From: an uncultured Bacteroides sp.
GTDB taxonomy: Bacteria > Bacteroidota > Bacteroidia > Bacteroidales > Bacteroidaceae
NCBI RefSeq assembly: GCF_963676325.1
Contig: NZ_OY781099.1
Location: 2,108,001-2,172,000 of the forward strand
Reading direction: 5' to 3'
Length of the DNA stretch: 64,000 nt
Below, in pieces: positions 9,085-16,687 of the stretch. Made by a program: the position numbers and the translations under genes. Under the pieces are notes generated by a model. The model had not been told where the DNA came from and made no database searches. It was given only the letters and a program-made list of their open reading frames with translations. The first letter of the stretch is position 1; each line of letters opens with the position of its first letter.

Positions 9085-9389
9085 CAAAAAAAAGGCTAGA
9101 TAGAAACTTTTATATAATATTTTTAGGGGAACAATCCTTAAGTAGACGGAATATTATAATGCGGTCAGTTTTTTCTTATTAGTTTCCAACCTTAAAAAGG
9201 CTATAATATATAACTTCATTATTATCTGATATTAGTTTAAATGCCTAAACATAGAAGTTCTGAATTAAAAAATATTTTCTCGTTATAGCTTTAAATTTGT
9301 AGTTACTTTATGTTGCATACTTCTGATGCACTATTTTATATTAACATTTAATTATCAGCAAAACGCAAACTCAATATGACTTTATATAG

Positions 9390-9403
9390 TGAACAAATGT
9401 TCA
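9390..9403. promoter_or_regulatory. 14-bp palindrome, candidate operator upstream of the DUF134 gene
   Basis: TGAACAAATGTTCA has perfect 6-bp arms around AA. It lies 19 bp upstream of the -7 box at 9422-9429, that is, over the expected -33 region, where a bound repressor or activator would act. The first downstream gene encodes a helix-turn-helix protein, so autoregulation is plausible but inferred. Confidence 0.45.
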
Positions 9404-9421
9404 TTATAAAACTAATTATAT

Positions 9422-9429
9422 TACCTTTG
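9422..9429 (+). promoter_or_regulatory. Predicted -7 promoter element (TACCTTTG) for the DUF134-NifX operon
   Basis: TACCTTTG fits TAnnTTTG, 18 bp before the ATG at 9448. Confidence 0.6.
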
Positions 9430-9447
9430 CATTAATAATAAAAAAGA

Positions 9448-9843
9448 ATGGCACGTACCAAGAAGAACAGGCTTATACAAATGGCTCCAAATTTCAATGG
9501 ATTCAAACCGCAGGGATTACATCATAAATGTAGCTCCCAGGTTCTGATTAACTTTGAAGAATATGAAGCATTGAAACTTTGTGATTATGAACTGTATACA
9601 CAAGCCGAGGCTGCTGCTTTGATGAATGTTTCCCGACCTACGTTTACCAGGATATATGAAAGTGTACGTAGAAAAATTGCAAAAGCATTTATTGAAGGTA
9701 GTCAGATTGTTTTTGATGGAGGTAATGTAGATGTGGTTCGTTGGTATAGGTGCAGTGAATGCGATATATCGTTCACGCTGACAGATAAATTAAATCAGCA
9801 TTGCCCCCTATGCAAAAGTAAATCAATAATCTTAAATAGCTAG
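9448..9843 (+). CDS. DUF134 family DNA-binding protein
   Basis: A 131-residue predicted regulator. Residues about 50-85 contain a helix-turn-helix (LYTQAEAAALMNVSRPTF) characteristic of DUF134. The N-terminus carries the basic stretch MARTKKNR and the C-terminus a zinc-ribbon-like pair, CSECDI (about 103) and CPLCKS (about 122). DUF134 genes are often found with dinitrogenase-cofactor (NifX/NafY-like) and MinD-like ATPase genes, and here two NifX-like genes follow within 4 bp. It probably controls this operon, perhaps through the palindrome at 9390-9403. The signal it senses is unknown; metal or Fe-S status is a guess from the Cys pairs. Confidence 0.88.
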   Translation: MARTKKNRLIQMAPNFNGFKPQGLHHKCSSQVLINFEEYEALKLCDYELYTQAEAAALMNVSRPTFTRIYESVRRKIAKAFIEGSQIVFDGGNVDVVRWYRCSECDISFTLTDKLNQHCPLCKSKSIILNS

Positions 9844-9847
9844 AACC

Positions 9848-10165
9848 ATGATTATAGCAATATCTGCAAACAAAGATAACATGAAGTCACTTGTATCACA
9901 GCATTTTGGCCGGTGTGAATGGTTTTGTCTGTACAATACAGAAAGTAAGGAGTATTCATTTATAGAGAATCCATTACAGAACCAACAGGAAAATGCAGGC
10001 CATGATGTTGCCGAGCTATTGATCAATCGAGGAGTTAATGCTGTGATTGCAGAGCGTTTTGGCTCGAAAGTGATGGCTAAATTTATCAAACTGAATATCC
10101 AGATGATTATTCCCGAATCGCCCAAAACAATAATAAAGATTATAAACCAATTAAAATTAGAATAA
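9848..10165 (+). CDS. NifX/NafY-like dinitrogenase iron-molybdenum cofactor domain protein
   Basis: A 105-residue single-domain protein: MIIAISAN start, then QHFGRCEWF (19-27), the family hallmark HFGR/HFGH that begins the cofactor-binding face. Members bind metal-sulfur clusters in nitrogenase assembly, but many occur in organisms without nitrogenase, and no nif structural genes are visible here. It sits 4 bp after the DUF134 gene and 1 bp before a second copy of the domain. The substrate cluster is unknown. Confidence 0.85.
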   Translation: MIIAISANKDNMKSLVSQHFGRCEWFCLYNTESKEYSFIENPLQNQQENAGHDVAELLINRGVNAVIAERFGSKVMAKFIKLNIQMIIPESPKTIIKIINQLKLE

Positions 10166-10166
10166 A

Positions 10167-10544
10167 ATGAAAATTGCCGTGCCAACAAGAGCTTATGTTG
10201 TTGATGATCACTTTGGTCATTGCGAAGCCTATACTATATTTACAATAGGCGAGAACAAGAATATTGAAAAGATTGAGTCGTTACCATCTCCTCAGGGCTG
10301 TGGATGCAAAAGTAATATTGCCTCTGACCTGCAACAAATTGGAGTAAAAATAATGCTTGCCGGCAATATGGGCCATGGAGCATTAAATGTTTTGACTAAT
10401 CACGGCATAAAGGTGTACAGGGGTTGTTCCGGTGATGTTACTGCGCTTGTCAAGAAGTTCTTAGCCGAAGGTATTAATGACTCTGGTGAAAGCTGCCATC
10501 ATCATGATCTCGAAGGAGCCGACCATCAATGCAGTCATAACTGA
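10167..10544 (+). CDS. NifX/NifB-type cofactor-binding protein with Cys/His-rich tail
   Basis: A second dinitrogenase-cofactor domain (125 residues): MKIAVPTRAYVVDDHFGHCEAY with the HFGH motif near 15-18, then a cysteine-rich loop QGCGCKSNIA (about 43-52) and MGHGAL. The last 20 residues, ESCHHHDLEGADHQCSHN, hold five His and two Cys and look like a metal-binding tail that its upstream neighbour lacks. This suggests storage or delivery of a metal or Fe-S unit. It is the last gene of a three-gene operon; a strong terminator follows at 10577-10622. Confidence 0.85.
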   Translation: MKIAVPTRAYVVDDHFGHCEAYTIFTIGENKNIEKIESLPSPQGCGCKSNIASDLQQIGVKIMLAGNMGHGALNVLTNHGIKVYRGCSGDVTALVKKFLAEGINDSGESCHHHDLEGADHQCSHN

Positions 10545-10576
10545 TACAATTATATAGACGATAATTAATCGTTCAA

Positions 10577-10622
10577 AGAACAAGGCTTCATTATCTTTTC
10601 AAGGATAATGAAGCCTTGTTCT
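10577..10622 (+). terminator. Intrinsic terminator of the DUF134-NifX operon
   Basis: Perfect 19-bp arms (10577-10595 and 10604-10622) with an 8-nt loop. It is followed only by mixed sequence, so termination efficiency is uncertain, but the stem is very strong. Confidence 0.8.
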
Positions 10623-10824
10623 GTATAACTCTATAAACATAAGATTTAATTTGTACGATTGAATAGAACAATATAGCTTGATAATGATTTGCAAAGGCAA
10701 TAAATGTTGCGCCTATTTATTTCATGGAGGAAAATGAAGAGTTTGTAAAACCCTTTATTTTGCCAATTTGTTATTTATAGATGATTAATAGACTACACTT
10801 TATTACCTCTTCACACCAATTATT

Positions 10825-13245
10825 ATGAAAACATTAAAAACCTTACGTTTTGCAATTTTGTGCACAGCACTTATACTCATTAACCTGACCGCTCTTCATG
10901 GACAAACAAAAAGCAAAGATTCCACTTTAGGATATGCCGAAGCCTCTTATTCCAGTCTTCCTGATAACGAATTCATGAAGAACTGGCTACTCCTTGGTCC
11001 GATCAATATAAATGAAACCAAGGCTAAATTGGATGATAACAAGCAAAAAGAGTTTTTTGACAAAGATGTATTAACCAGTGTTATTGTTCAGCCAAACAAA
11101 GCTCTTACTAAAGTAAAGATTGATAATTCAGAATATACCTGGAAACCATTTAAAGGCGAAGAAAAGAGTATTGACTTTATTAAGCAATTTGGTCAGTTAA
11201 ACTATTCAATTGTTTATGCTCTGGCTGAAATTAAAATGAAAGCTCCTGCAAAAATAATAGTGGGCATAGGCAGTGATGACGCCGTTAAACTATTCCTGAA
11301 CGGTAAGTTAGTACATCAGAATTGGATTGGCCGGGCATTGACTCCAGATGATGATATTGTAATACTAGACCTAAAAAAGGGAAGTAATCAGATTCTGCTG
11401 AAGATACAAAACATGGAATATGATTGGTCTTTCTGCATGCGGAAACTAGGAAAAGACATCTTAAACGGACTCCTGGTAGAATCATCCGGTAAGGGAAATC
11501 TTGATAACGTGAAAACGTTGATAAAAGATGGTGCCGATGTGAATGCTCAGGACAATTCAGGATTAACAGCCTATCAAAATGCCATGATTCGGGGCAGAGA
11601 AAAAGTGATGGATTACTTAAAAGAAAATGGAGCAGAAACGGATAAGCCTATGCCTCCTTTCGATAAACTTGTTGATCAGATATTTAAAAATGTACAAACC
11701 GGAATAACATCCGGCGTCTCTGTTCTAGTGTCAAAGAATGGTAAAATTATATATGAAAGAGGGTTTGGGTATGCTGATATTGGCAATAAAGTACCTGTTA
11801 CGTCCGATACAAAGTTCAGAATAGGATCCATTACCAAGCAATTTATTGCAGCATCCATCCTTAAACTTCAGGAGGAAGGCAAACTGAGTGTTCATGATAC
11901 ACTCTCAAAATTTATCCCTGGCTTTCCTAGAGGAAATGAAGTTACCATCCACCACCTGTTAACTCATACATCGGGTATACATAACTATACTGACAGACCT
12001 GTTTTTATGAAATACGTCACTATGCCAGTTACTTCTGCCCAGCTTATTGATACCATTAAGGCATATCCTTACGATTTTAATCCCGGTGATAAGTGGAACT
12101 ATAGTAATTCAGGCTTTTTTATTTTGGGACATATTGTGGAGAAGATTTCGGGGAAGAGTCTGGATAGCTATCTGAAAGATACATTTTTCAAGCCTTTGGG
12201 AATGAATAGCACCGGCATTTATGAAACAAAGCTACTACTGAACAATGAAGCTTATGGCTATTCATATGAAAAAGGAGATATAATTAAAGCTGTAAATTGG
12301 GACATGTCATGGGCCGGAGGTGCAGGAGCCATCTATTCAACCACCAAAGATTTGAATACCTGGAACGAAGCTATTTTTAATGGGAAAGTTCTGTCTCCTG
12401 AGAGTCTTAAAGCAGCATTTACTTCTGCAGAACTTAACAACAAGCAAAAAACAAATTATGGTTATGGATGGTCTATTCAAGATTATCGGGGTAATAAGTT
12501 TATTGGTCACGGAGGTGGACTCCACGGTTTTTTGTCCTATCTGGAACGTCAACCAGAGAAAAATATCACAGTTGTTGTTCTCTGCAATTCCACACCAGCT
12601 CCCGATGGCATTAATCCAAGCGCTAATGCATCTTTAATCACCGAGTACCTTCTATGGCCTGAGATGACGAAGCAATCTAGCTTTACCTCTGATATTTCTG
12701 TGGATGAAAAAATACTTAAAAAATATGTTGGCCGGTATCATTACGGACAAGGTGCGGTGCTGACAGTAACACTTGAGGGCAATCAACTGTATGCACAAAT
12801 GACAGGACAGTCTAAATATCCAATATTCCCTTCATCTAATGATGAATTTAACTGGAAAGTTGTTGAAGCCAGTGTGAAATTTGTAATGGACGAAAAGGGA
12901 AATGTAACCAACGCGATCCATCATCAGGGCGGACAGCAAATTGAAGCAAAGAAGTTGAAAGATGAAATGCCTGTTGCAGTTAACCCTTCCGTGTTCGATA
13001 AATATGTTGGCAAATATGATTTAGGGAATAGTAAGGCTATAGTTATCTCAAAAGATGACGATAAACTTTTTATGCAAGTACCTAATCTTCCCCTATATCA
13101 GCTCTTACCTGCATCCGAAACAGAATATTTTGCAAGAGAAATAAATATACGGCTTACATTTAAGAGTAATTCTGAGGGTAAAACCGATTTAATAATAATC
13201 AATACGGATGGAGTTGAGCAATCGGCAAAAAGAGTAAATGAATAA
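10825..13245 (+). CDS. Secreted serine hydrolase (class C beta-lactamase fold) with ankyrin-like insert
   Basis: An 806-residue exported protein. A signal peptide is visible (FAILCTALILINLTALHGQ). Residues 40-215 form a beta-rich module with DDAVKLFLNGKLVH, resembling a PA14/carbohydrate-type sandwich. Residues 225-272 are ankyrin-like (NVKTLIKDGADVNAQDNSG). Residues 280-610 form the PF00144 serine hydrolase with S335-I-T-K338, Y426-S-N428 and H562-G-G564, all intact. Two DUF3471-like beta domains end the protein (630-715 and 725-806; YVGRYHYG and YVGKYDLG). Such proteins are more often D-aminopeptidases or esterases than antibiotic-hydrolysing enzymes. No operon partner is evident. Confidence 0.87.
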   Translation: MKTLKTLRFAILCTALILINLTALHGQTKSKDSTLGYAEASYSSLPDNEFMKNWLLLGPININETKAKLDDNKQKEFFDKDVLTSVIVQPNKALTKVKIDNSEYTWKPFKGEEKSIDFIKQFGQLNYSIVYALAEIKMKAPAKIIVGIGSDDAVKLFLNGKLVHQNWIGRALTPDDDIVILDLKKGSNQILLKIQNMEYDWSFCMRKLGKDILNGLLVESSGKGNLDNVKTLIKDGADVNAQDNSGLTAYQNAMIRGREKVMDYLKENGAETDKPMPPFDKLVDQIFKNVQTGITSGVSVLVSKNGKIIYERGFGYADIGNKVPVTSDTKFRIGSITKQFIAASILKLQEEGKLSVHDTLSKFIPGFPRGNEVTIHHLLTHTSGIHNYTDRPVFMKYVTMPVTSAQLIDTIKAYPYDFNPGDKWNYSNSGFFILGHIVEKISGKSLDSYLKDTFFKPLGMNSTGIYETKLLLNNEAYGYSYEKGDIIKAVNWDMSWAGGAGAIYSTTKDLNTWNEAIFNGKVLSPESLKAAFTSAELNNKQKTNYGYGWSIQDYRGNKFIGHGGGLHGFLSYLERQPEKNITVVVLCNSTPAPDGINPSANASLITEYLLWPEMTKQSSFTSDISVDEKILKKYVGRYHYGQGAVLTVTLEGNQLYAQMTGQSKYPIFPSSNDEFNWKVVEASVKFVMDEKGNVTNAIHHQGGQQIEAKKLKDEMPVAVNPSVFDKYVGKYDLGNSKAIVISKDDDKLFMQVPNLPLYQLLPASETEYFAREINIRLTFKSNSEGKTDLIIINTDGVEQSAKRVNE

Positions 13246-13395
13246 GTAATAGATGTGGTGAGCACAATTGTTTATATACATTTAACCGGGTAAATTAATA
13301 ACTTAATATAACTTTTTTTTAGCTGATTAACTCATTAATATTCTGACTTCTATAAATCTTTCTAAACACAGATTTGTTATAAACAAAGGAGTTAT

Positions 13396-13893
13396 ATGTT
13401 TAAAATTAAAAGTAACAATTTAAAATCTAAAAGGATGGAAACAAGCAAAATAAAGAAAGTATTGATAGCCATTGATTATGATAAGACTGCTGAAATTGTA
13501 GCTGAAGCAGGCTATGCAATGGCAAAAGCAATGAATGCTGAAATAACATTATTGCATGTATTATATGAACGACCAAATTATTATATTGAGAGTCCTGCTG
13601 TTTACGAATACCAAATTGGATATATTGAGAACTTGAAAGTATCTTTGCAGAATTTTCTGAATGAAACAAAAAAGCATCTTGGTGATGTATCGATTGACAC
13701 AATGATAAAGGATGGTGAGATTGCCGAAACAATTCTCTATACAGCAAAAGAAATAGGGGCCGATATTATAGTTATTGGTGCTCATAGCAGGAATTGGTTT
13801 GATAATATCATTATGGGAAATGATGCGAAGGCAATATTAAAGAGAACAACGATTCCTCTTTTCATTGTACCAATTGTAACAGACAAAAAATAG
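13396..13893 (+). CDS. Universal stress protein (UspA family)
   Basis: A 165-residue cytoplasmic protein with one Usp domain: VLIAIDYDKTAEIVAEAGYA at the first strand and IGADIIVIGAHSR followed by GNDAKAILKRTTIPLFIVP near the C-terminus. The latter corresponds to the G-2x-G-9x-G(S/T) nucleotide-binding loop, here altered (GAHSRNWFDNIIMGNDAKAI). The start at 13396 has an unusually good Shine-Dalgarno for this genome (AAAGGAG, 13385-13391). Translation from an internal Met at 13435 would begin right at the first strand and is the alternative. Single-domain Usp proteins bind ATP or protect under stress; the specific role is not known. Confidence 0.85.
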   Translation: MFKIKSNNLKSKRMETSKIKKVLIAIDYDKTAEIVAEAGYAMAKAMNAEITLLHVLYERPNYYIESPAVYEYQIGYIENLKVSLQNFLNETKKHLGDVSIDTMIKDGEIAETILYTAKEIGADIIVIGAHSRNWFDNIIMGNDAKAILKRTTIPLFIVPIVTDKK

Positions 13894-13955
13894 CCATCAT
13901 TTATAAATATACTTGGCAATTCATTTTTCAGTTAGTCACTTAAATTTTTAGTGAA

Positions 13956-14381
13956 ATGGTAAAGAAAAAAGTTTTCGTCAGCTACGATCATGACAATGAC
14001 CGTGAGTACAGGCATTTGCTTGAAGAATGGAATAAAAATCCTGATTTTGAATTTTGTTTTAATAATCAATCACCAAATGAGATAAAAAAAGAAGATATAC
14101 CACGAGTAAAAGATGCTTTAACTGATAAAATCAATCAAGCATCGTATGCGTTTGTTATTATAGGAAAAGAAGCTAATAAAGAGAATAAACATCACGAAGA
14201 AATAGGTTATAAGAATTGGCAGAATTTTGAAGTTGCTAAAAGTATAGCCAGTAAGAAAAAGCTGGTATGCGTAAAACTGGATAAGAAGTTTGAATCTCCT
14301 GATGAATTAGCTGATTGCGGAGCCAAATGTGTAATGACCTTTACACAGGAAGCTATTTTGAAAGCTTTAAAAGATGCTTGA
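13956..14381 (+). CDS. ThsB-like TIR domain protein (DUF1863), solitary
   Basis: A 141-residue protein made of one TIR-like domain of the DUF1863/ThsB group. The first strand and loop read KKVFVSYDHDNDREYRHL (4-21), followed by an F-N-N-Q-S loop, ASYAFVIIGKEAN (62-74), and NWQNFEVAKSIASKKK (87-102), where E92 is the likely catalytic Glu. In Thoeris defence, ThsB uses NAD to make a cyclic signal that activates the effector ThsA. No ThsA-like gene (SIR2-SLOG or membrane effector) is within the window; the next protein gene is about 0.9 kb away, beyond a repeat island. It could be an orphan, part of an unknown system, or work with a distant effector. Confidence 0.75.
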   Translation: MVKKKVFVSYDHDNDREYRHLLEEWNKNPDFEFCFNNQSPNEIKKEDIPRVKDALTDKINQASYAFVIIGKEANKENKHHEEIGYKNWQNFEVAKSIASKKKLVCVKLDKKFESPDELADCGAKCVMTFTQEAILKALKDA

Positions 14382-14493
14382 TCTAAATAAAATGCAATCA
14401 TAGAAATTCTGCCAATTACTCTAGCACTCTACCACTATCTATAAATGAATAAAATACTACCGCTAGAATGCTAGAGTATTTTCGCAAAATAAA

Positions 14494-14656
14494 GGTTCTT
14501 TGTCACTTTTGGTAGAAGATATTATATTGAATCTGTTAATGGCGTTTTGCAGGCTTTTTATCAGAGTCACTAAATGACTTATCAAAAAGCATGTAAAATC
14601 TTTATTGGATAAGCATTTGAGACAGTTTGCTTCCACCAAAACCTCCCAACAGAATC
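14494..14656 (-). repeat. MITE-like element, degenerate copy A
   Basis: Aligns in inverted orientation with 46575-46737 over its whole length, with many substitutions. The left end GGTTCTTTGTCAC with TTTTGGTAGAAG (14507-14518) and the inner right end CTTCCACCAAAA (14630-14641) are complementary with one mismatch. The outer right end is eroded. No open frame survives. Confidence 0.65.
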
Positions 14657-14668
14657 AATTTCCACAAA

Positions 14669-15002
14669 TTGATCTAGCAATCTAGCACCACCCAAATAAC
14701 AAACTGACTATTACCACATTACCCCCGCTAGATCAAACCAAATTGATCTAGCAGTGATCTAGCGATCTAGCGCTTTGGCAGATAAATCATATACAGTCCA
14801 GGCAACTTATTACAGAAACACAGCTAAAAAACGATACTTTAGCCAACCTATACCAAGATTATTAATAAACACGGTCAACCAAAGTCAGGACGAGACAAGG
14901 TGCTAGATTGCTAGATCAACGCTAGATCAAATCATTTTGATCTAGCACCTCTATTCTATTTATACACAGCAGCTTAAAGGCCTATTGCCAGATCGCTAGA
15001 TC
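14669..15002. repeat. Cluster of inverted GCTAGATC blocks
   Basis: Two 45-bp blocks are inverted copies of each other: 14727-14771 and 14902-14946. Each contains a perfect hairpin GCTAGATCAA-N6-TTGATCTAGC (14727-14752; 14921-14946) plus two more octamers at the same offsets (18, 11 and 8 bp apart, in mirror order). A third part, the 21-mer at 14669-14689, is the exact reverse complement of 14899-14919. A lone GCTAGATC lies at 14995-15002. The blocks could extrude as large cruciforms or be bound by a protein; function unknown. Confidence 0.8.
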
Positions 15003-15140
15003 AATTTCGCAAAATTAAAATTTATGTAGTGATTTTGTAGGCTATAAAATTCTATTCTGGCTTTTCGAAATGATGCGGCGGGAGGTTGGTCAAACTCCCG
15101 AATGATTTTTTATATCTCAGGCGGGTAGTTGATGCGATGT

Positions 15141-15212
15141 TGTACAAAACAAATCTTTCTTCTGTACAAAAGAATTAATTGTTTTGTACAGAAGAATGCA
15201 TTCTTTTGTACA
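15141..15212. repeat. TGTACA array 1: four perfect hexamers at 22-bp spacing
   Basis: TGTACA occurs at 15141, 15163, 15185 and 15207, exactly 22 bp apart. The intervals between sites 2-3 and 3-4 are themselves near-perfect 28-bp palindromes (one mismatched pair each), and 15159-15171 pairs perfectly with 15182-15194. The phasing (two helical turns) puts all sites on one face of the DNA. No gene starts nearby. Confidence 0.8.
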
Positions 15213-15304
15213 AGGATTCATAAACTAGTCTAGTACTTTTAAAAAAAGTAAACCAGAGTTTTGCTAAACTCCCCTCGCCTTTTCTTAAATTTCCGCAAAG
15301 GAAA

Positions 15305-15598
15305 TTATTCTCCTCTTACAGCTTTTATTTTATGTTCCATCTGATCTTTCTTACCAGGCTTATTATCAAATGTTGCCGTACAATAAACACGTTCGGCATC
15401 CTGCTCTAAGATAGCGTTTGCTTTAGATATAACTGCAAGACATTCATCCATAGTATCACACTCTACAATAGTTCCCATCGGAGTCAGCTGACTTTTGCAG
15501 GGCAAAGTGTCTATCATCTCTACTACTTTCTTAACGTATTGGCTCACATGTTCCCCTTTATCAATTGGGAAGATGGCAAATTCCATAATTACAGACAT
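15305..15598 (-). CDS. Thiamine-binding protein, MTH1187/YqgV (DUF77) family
   Basis: A 97-residue small alpha-beta protein: MSVIMEFAIFPIDKGEHVSQYV start, LTPMGTIVEC in the middle, and HKIKAVRGE at the end. This matches the MTH1187 family, cytoplasmic oligomers reported to bind thiamine or related ligands. The gene has no close co-directional neighbour (prx is 217 bp upstream). Function in this organism is inferred from the family only. Confidence 0.88.
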   Translation of the reverse strand: MSVIMEFAIFPIDKGEHVSQYVKKVVEMIDTLPCKSQLTPMGTIVECDTMDECLAVISKANAILEQDAERVYCTATFDNKPGKKDQMEHKIKAVRGE

Positions 15599-15815
15599 AG
15601 CTTTTATTTTTTTTGAATTGATTATTTGTGTGTGTAAATATCGTAATAAATCACTGACTAACCTATAAACACTATTTGTTTTCTTCCTAGAAAGGCAGTT
15701 TGGAGATAGATGTGATCGTAATATTAAAAAATGAGGAAGACTTTCGCAAGCCCTCCTCTATAACCCAATCATTGTAACAATTAATCAAACTACATCTCTT
15801 ATCTATTCTTATCTT

Positions 15816-16448
15816 TTAATGGTTGCTTAAATAATCAGCAACACCTTCTCCTGTTGCTTTCATTGCATCTTTTCCTTTGCTCCAGTTTGCCGGACAAACT
15901 TCACCGCATTCTTCAAAATGCTGCAAAGCATCTACCATTCTTAAAGCTTCGTCAATACTTCTTCCCAGAGGAAGGTCGTTGATCACGCAGTGTCTTACCA
16001 CTCTGTTCTTATCAATAAGAAACAATCCGCGATAAGCTACAGGTGCGCCTTCACATACCCAGTTGCCATTTTCATCGGGAGCATAAGTTCCGGCTAAAAC
16101 GCCAAAGCTTTCGGCTATAGATTTTGAAAAGTCAGCAACCAGAGGATACTTCACACCCTGAATACCGCCATCTTTTTTAGGTGTATTAAGCCACGCAAGG
16201 TGAGAAAATTGTGAATCGACTGAACAGCCAACTACTGCTACGTTTCTTTTTTCAAATTCTTCAAGCTTTTCCTGAAATGCATGTAGCTCTGTAGGACAAA
16301 CAAATGTAAAGTCCATTGGGTAGAAGAAAAAGAGTATGTACTTACTGCCTTCATATTGAGTCAGTGAAAAGTTATCTACTATTTTATTTCCGTTAACTAC
16401 TGCTGATGCAGAAAATTTAGGTGCTTTCTTTCCTATTAATGATCTCAT
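15816..16448 (-). CDS. Typical 2-Cys peroxiredoxin (AhpC/Prx1 type)
   Basis: Reduces peroxides in the cytoplasm. In the 210 residues the peroxidatic site FVCPTE has C51, and the resolving Cys is C185 in GEVCPANW. A GGIQG segment (94-98) corresponds to the GGLG motif of over-oxidation-sensitive enzymes, although a clear C-terminal YF motif is missing. The protein is close to the usual length. A minus-strand TAGCTTTG box at 16490-16497 provides a promoter. No AhpF is adjacent, so the electron donor is probably thioredoxin (inference). Confidence 0.93.
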   Translation of the reverse strand: MRSLIGKKAPKFSASAVVNGNKIVDNFSLTQYEGSKYILFFFYPMDFTFVCPTELHAFQEKLEEFEKRNVAVVGCSVDSQFSHLAWLNTPKKDGGIQGVKYPLVADFSKSIAESFGVLAGTYAPDENGNWVCEGAPVAYRGLFLIDKNRVVRHCVINDLPLGRSIDEALRMVDALQHFEECGEVCPANWSKGKDAMKATGEGVADYLSNH

Positions 16449-16489
16449 AATCTTATATTTTTAAATGTTTGTATTTCCTTCTCTTTCCA

Positions 16490-16497
16490 CAAAGCTA
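16490..16497 (-). promoter_or_regulatory. Predicted -7 promoter element (TAGCTTTG) for the peroxiredoxin gene
   Basis: Plus-strand CAAAGCTA, 41 bp upstream of the ATG, fits TAnnTTTG on the minus strand. Confidence 0.5.
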
Positions 16498-16645
16498 TAA
16501 GATATATTCAGGCTTGCCTAATTTTTCCAATTGATAGTTTCTATAGGGATATAGACAAAACCTATTACAAGTACTGCGCGTTGACTATTATGCTCATCTT
16601 CAATACTTATTATGCTAAAACATTTTATTCTTCAAAATTGTTTTG

Positions 16646-16653
16646 TAGATTTG
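16646..16653 (+). promoter_or_regulatory. Predicted -7 promoter element (TAGATTTG) for the aldolase gene
   Basis: TAGATTTG fits TAnnTTTG and lies 34 bp before the ATG at 16688. Confidence 0.5.
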
Positions 16654-16687
16654 TTTGATTGTTATTTAAACCTAAATAAATCGTATT

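Larger units (their letters stand above)
14382..15304. other. Non-coding repeat island between the TIR gene and the thiamine-binding gene
   Basis: No convincing protein gene in 923 bp. It contains, in order: a degenerate MITE-like copy (14494-14656), inverted blocks of GCTAGATC repeats (14669-15002), a terminator-like hairpin with arms CGGGAG/CTCCCG (15079-15100) followed by a T-rich run, and a 22-bp-phased TGTACA array (15141-15212). A 20-odd-base similarity around TTTCGCAAAAT occurs at both ends of the repeat part (about 14470-14492 and 14995-15018). The density of repeats suggests accumulated insertion of small elements. Confidence 0.7.

Noticed and set aside
9039..9447. T-box or other leader riboswitch upstream of ileS; glycine riboswitch before gcvP
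   Set aside because: No specifier or antiterminator-like structures before ileS, and only 44 bp separate gcvP from the preceding gene.
10825..13245. Call as an antibiotic-resistance beta-lactamase
   Set aside because: The SxxK/YxN/HxG motifs fit the wider serine hydrolase family, and the extra domains are unlike AmpC enzymes; resistance is not supported.
14382..15304. CRISPR array
   Set aside because: Repeated units are 6-8 bp palindromes with irregular or 16-bp spacers. There is no 25-37 bp direct repeat, no unique spacers of constant size and no cas gene.
14382..15304. Integrative element or prophage boundary around the repeat island
   Set aside because: No integrase, attachment-site duplication or tRNA was found; the repeats suggest small elements only.
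15730..15760. Terminator of the peroxiredoxin gene (GAGGA/TCCTC)
   Set aside because: Only 5-bp arms with a long loop and no T-run; too weak to list.
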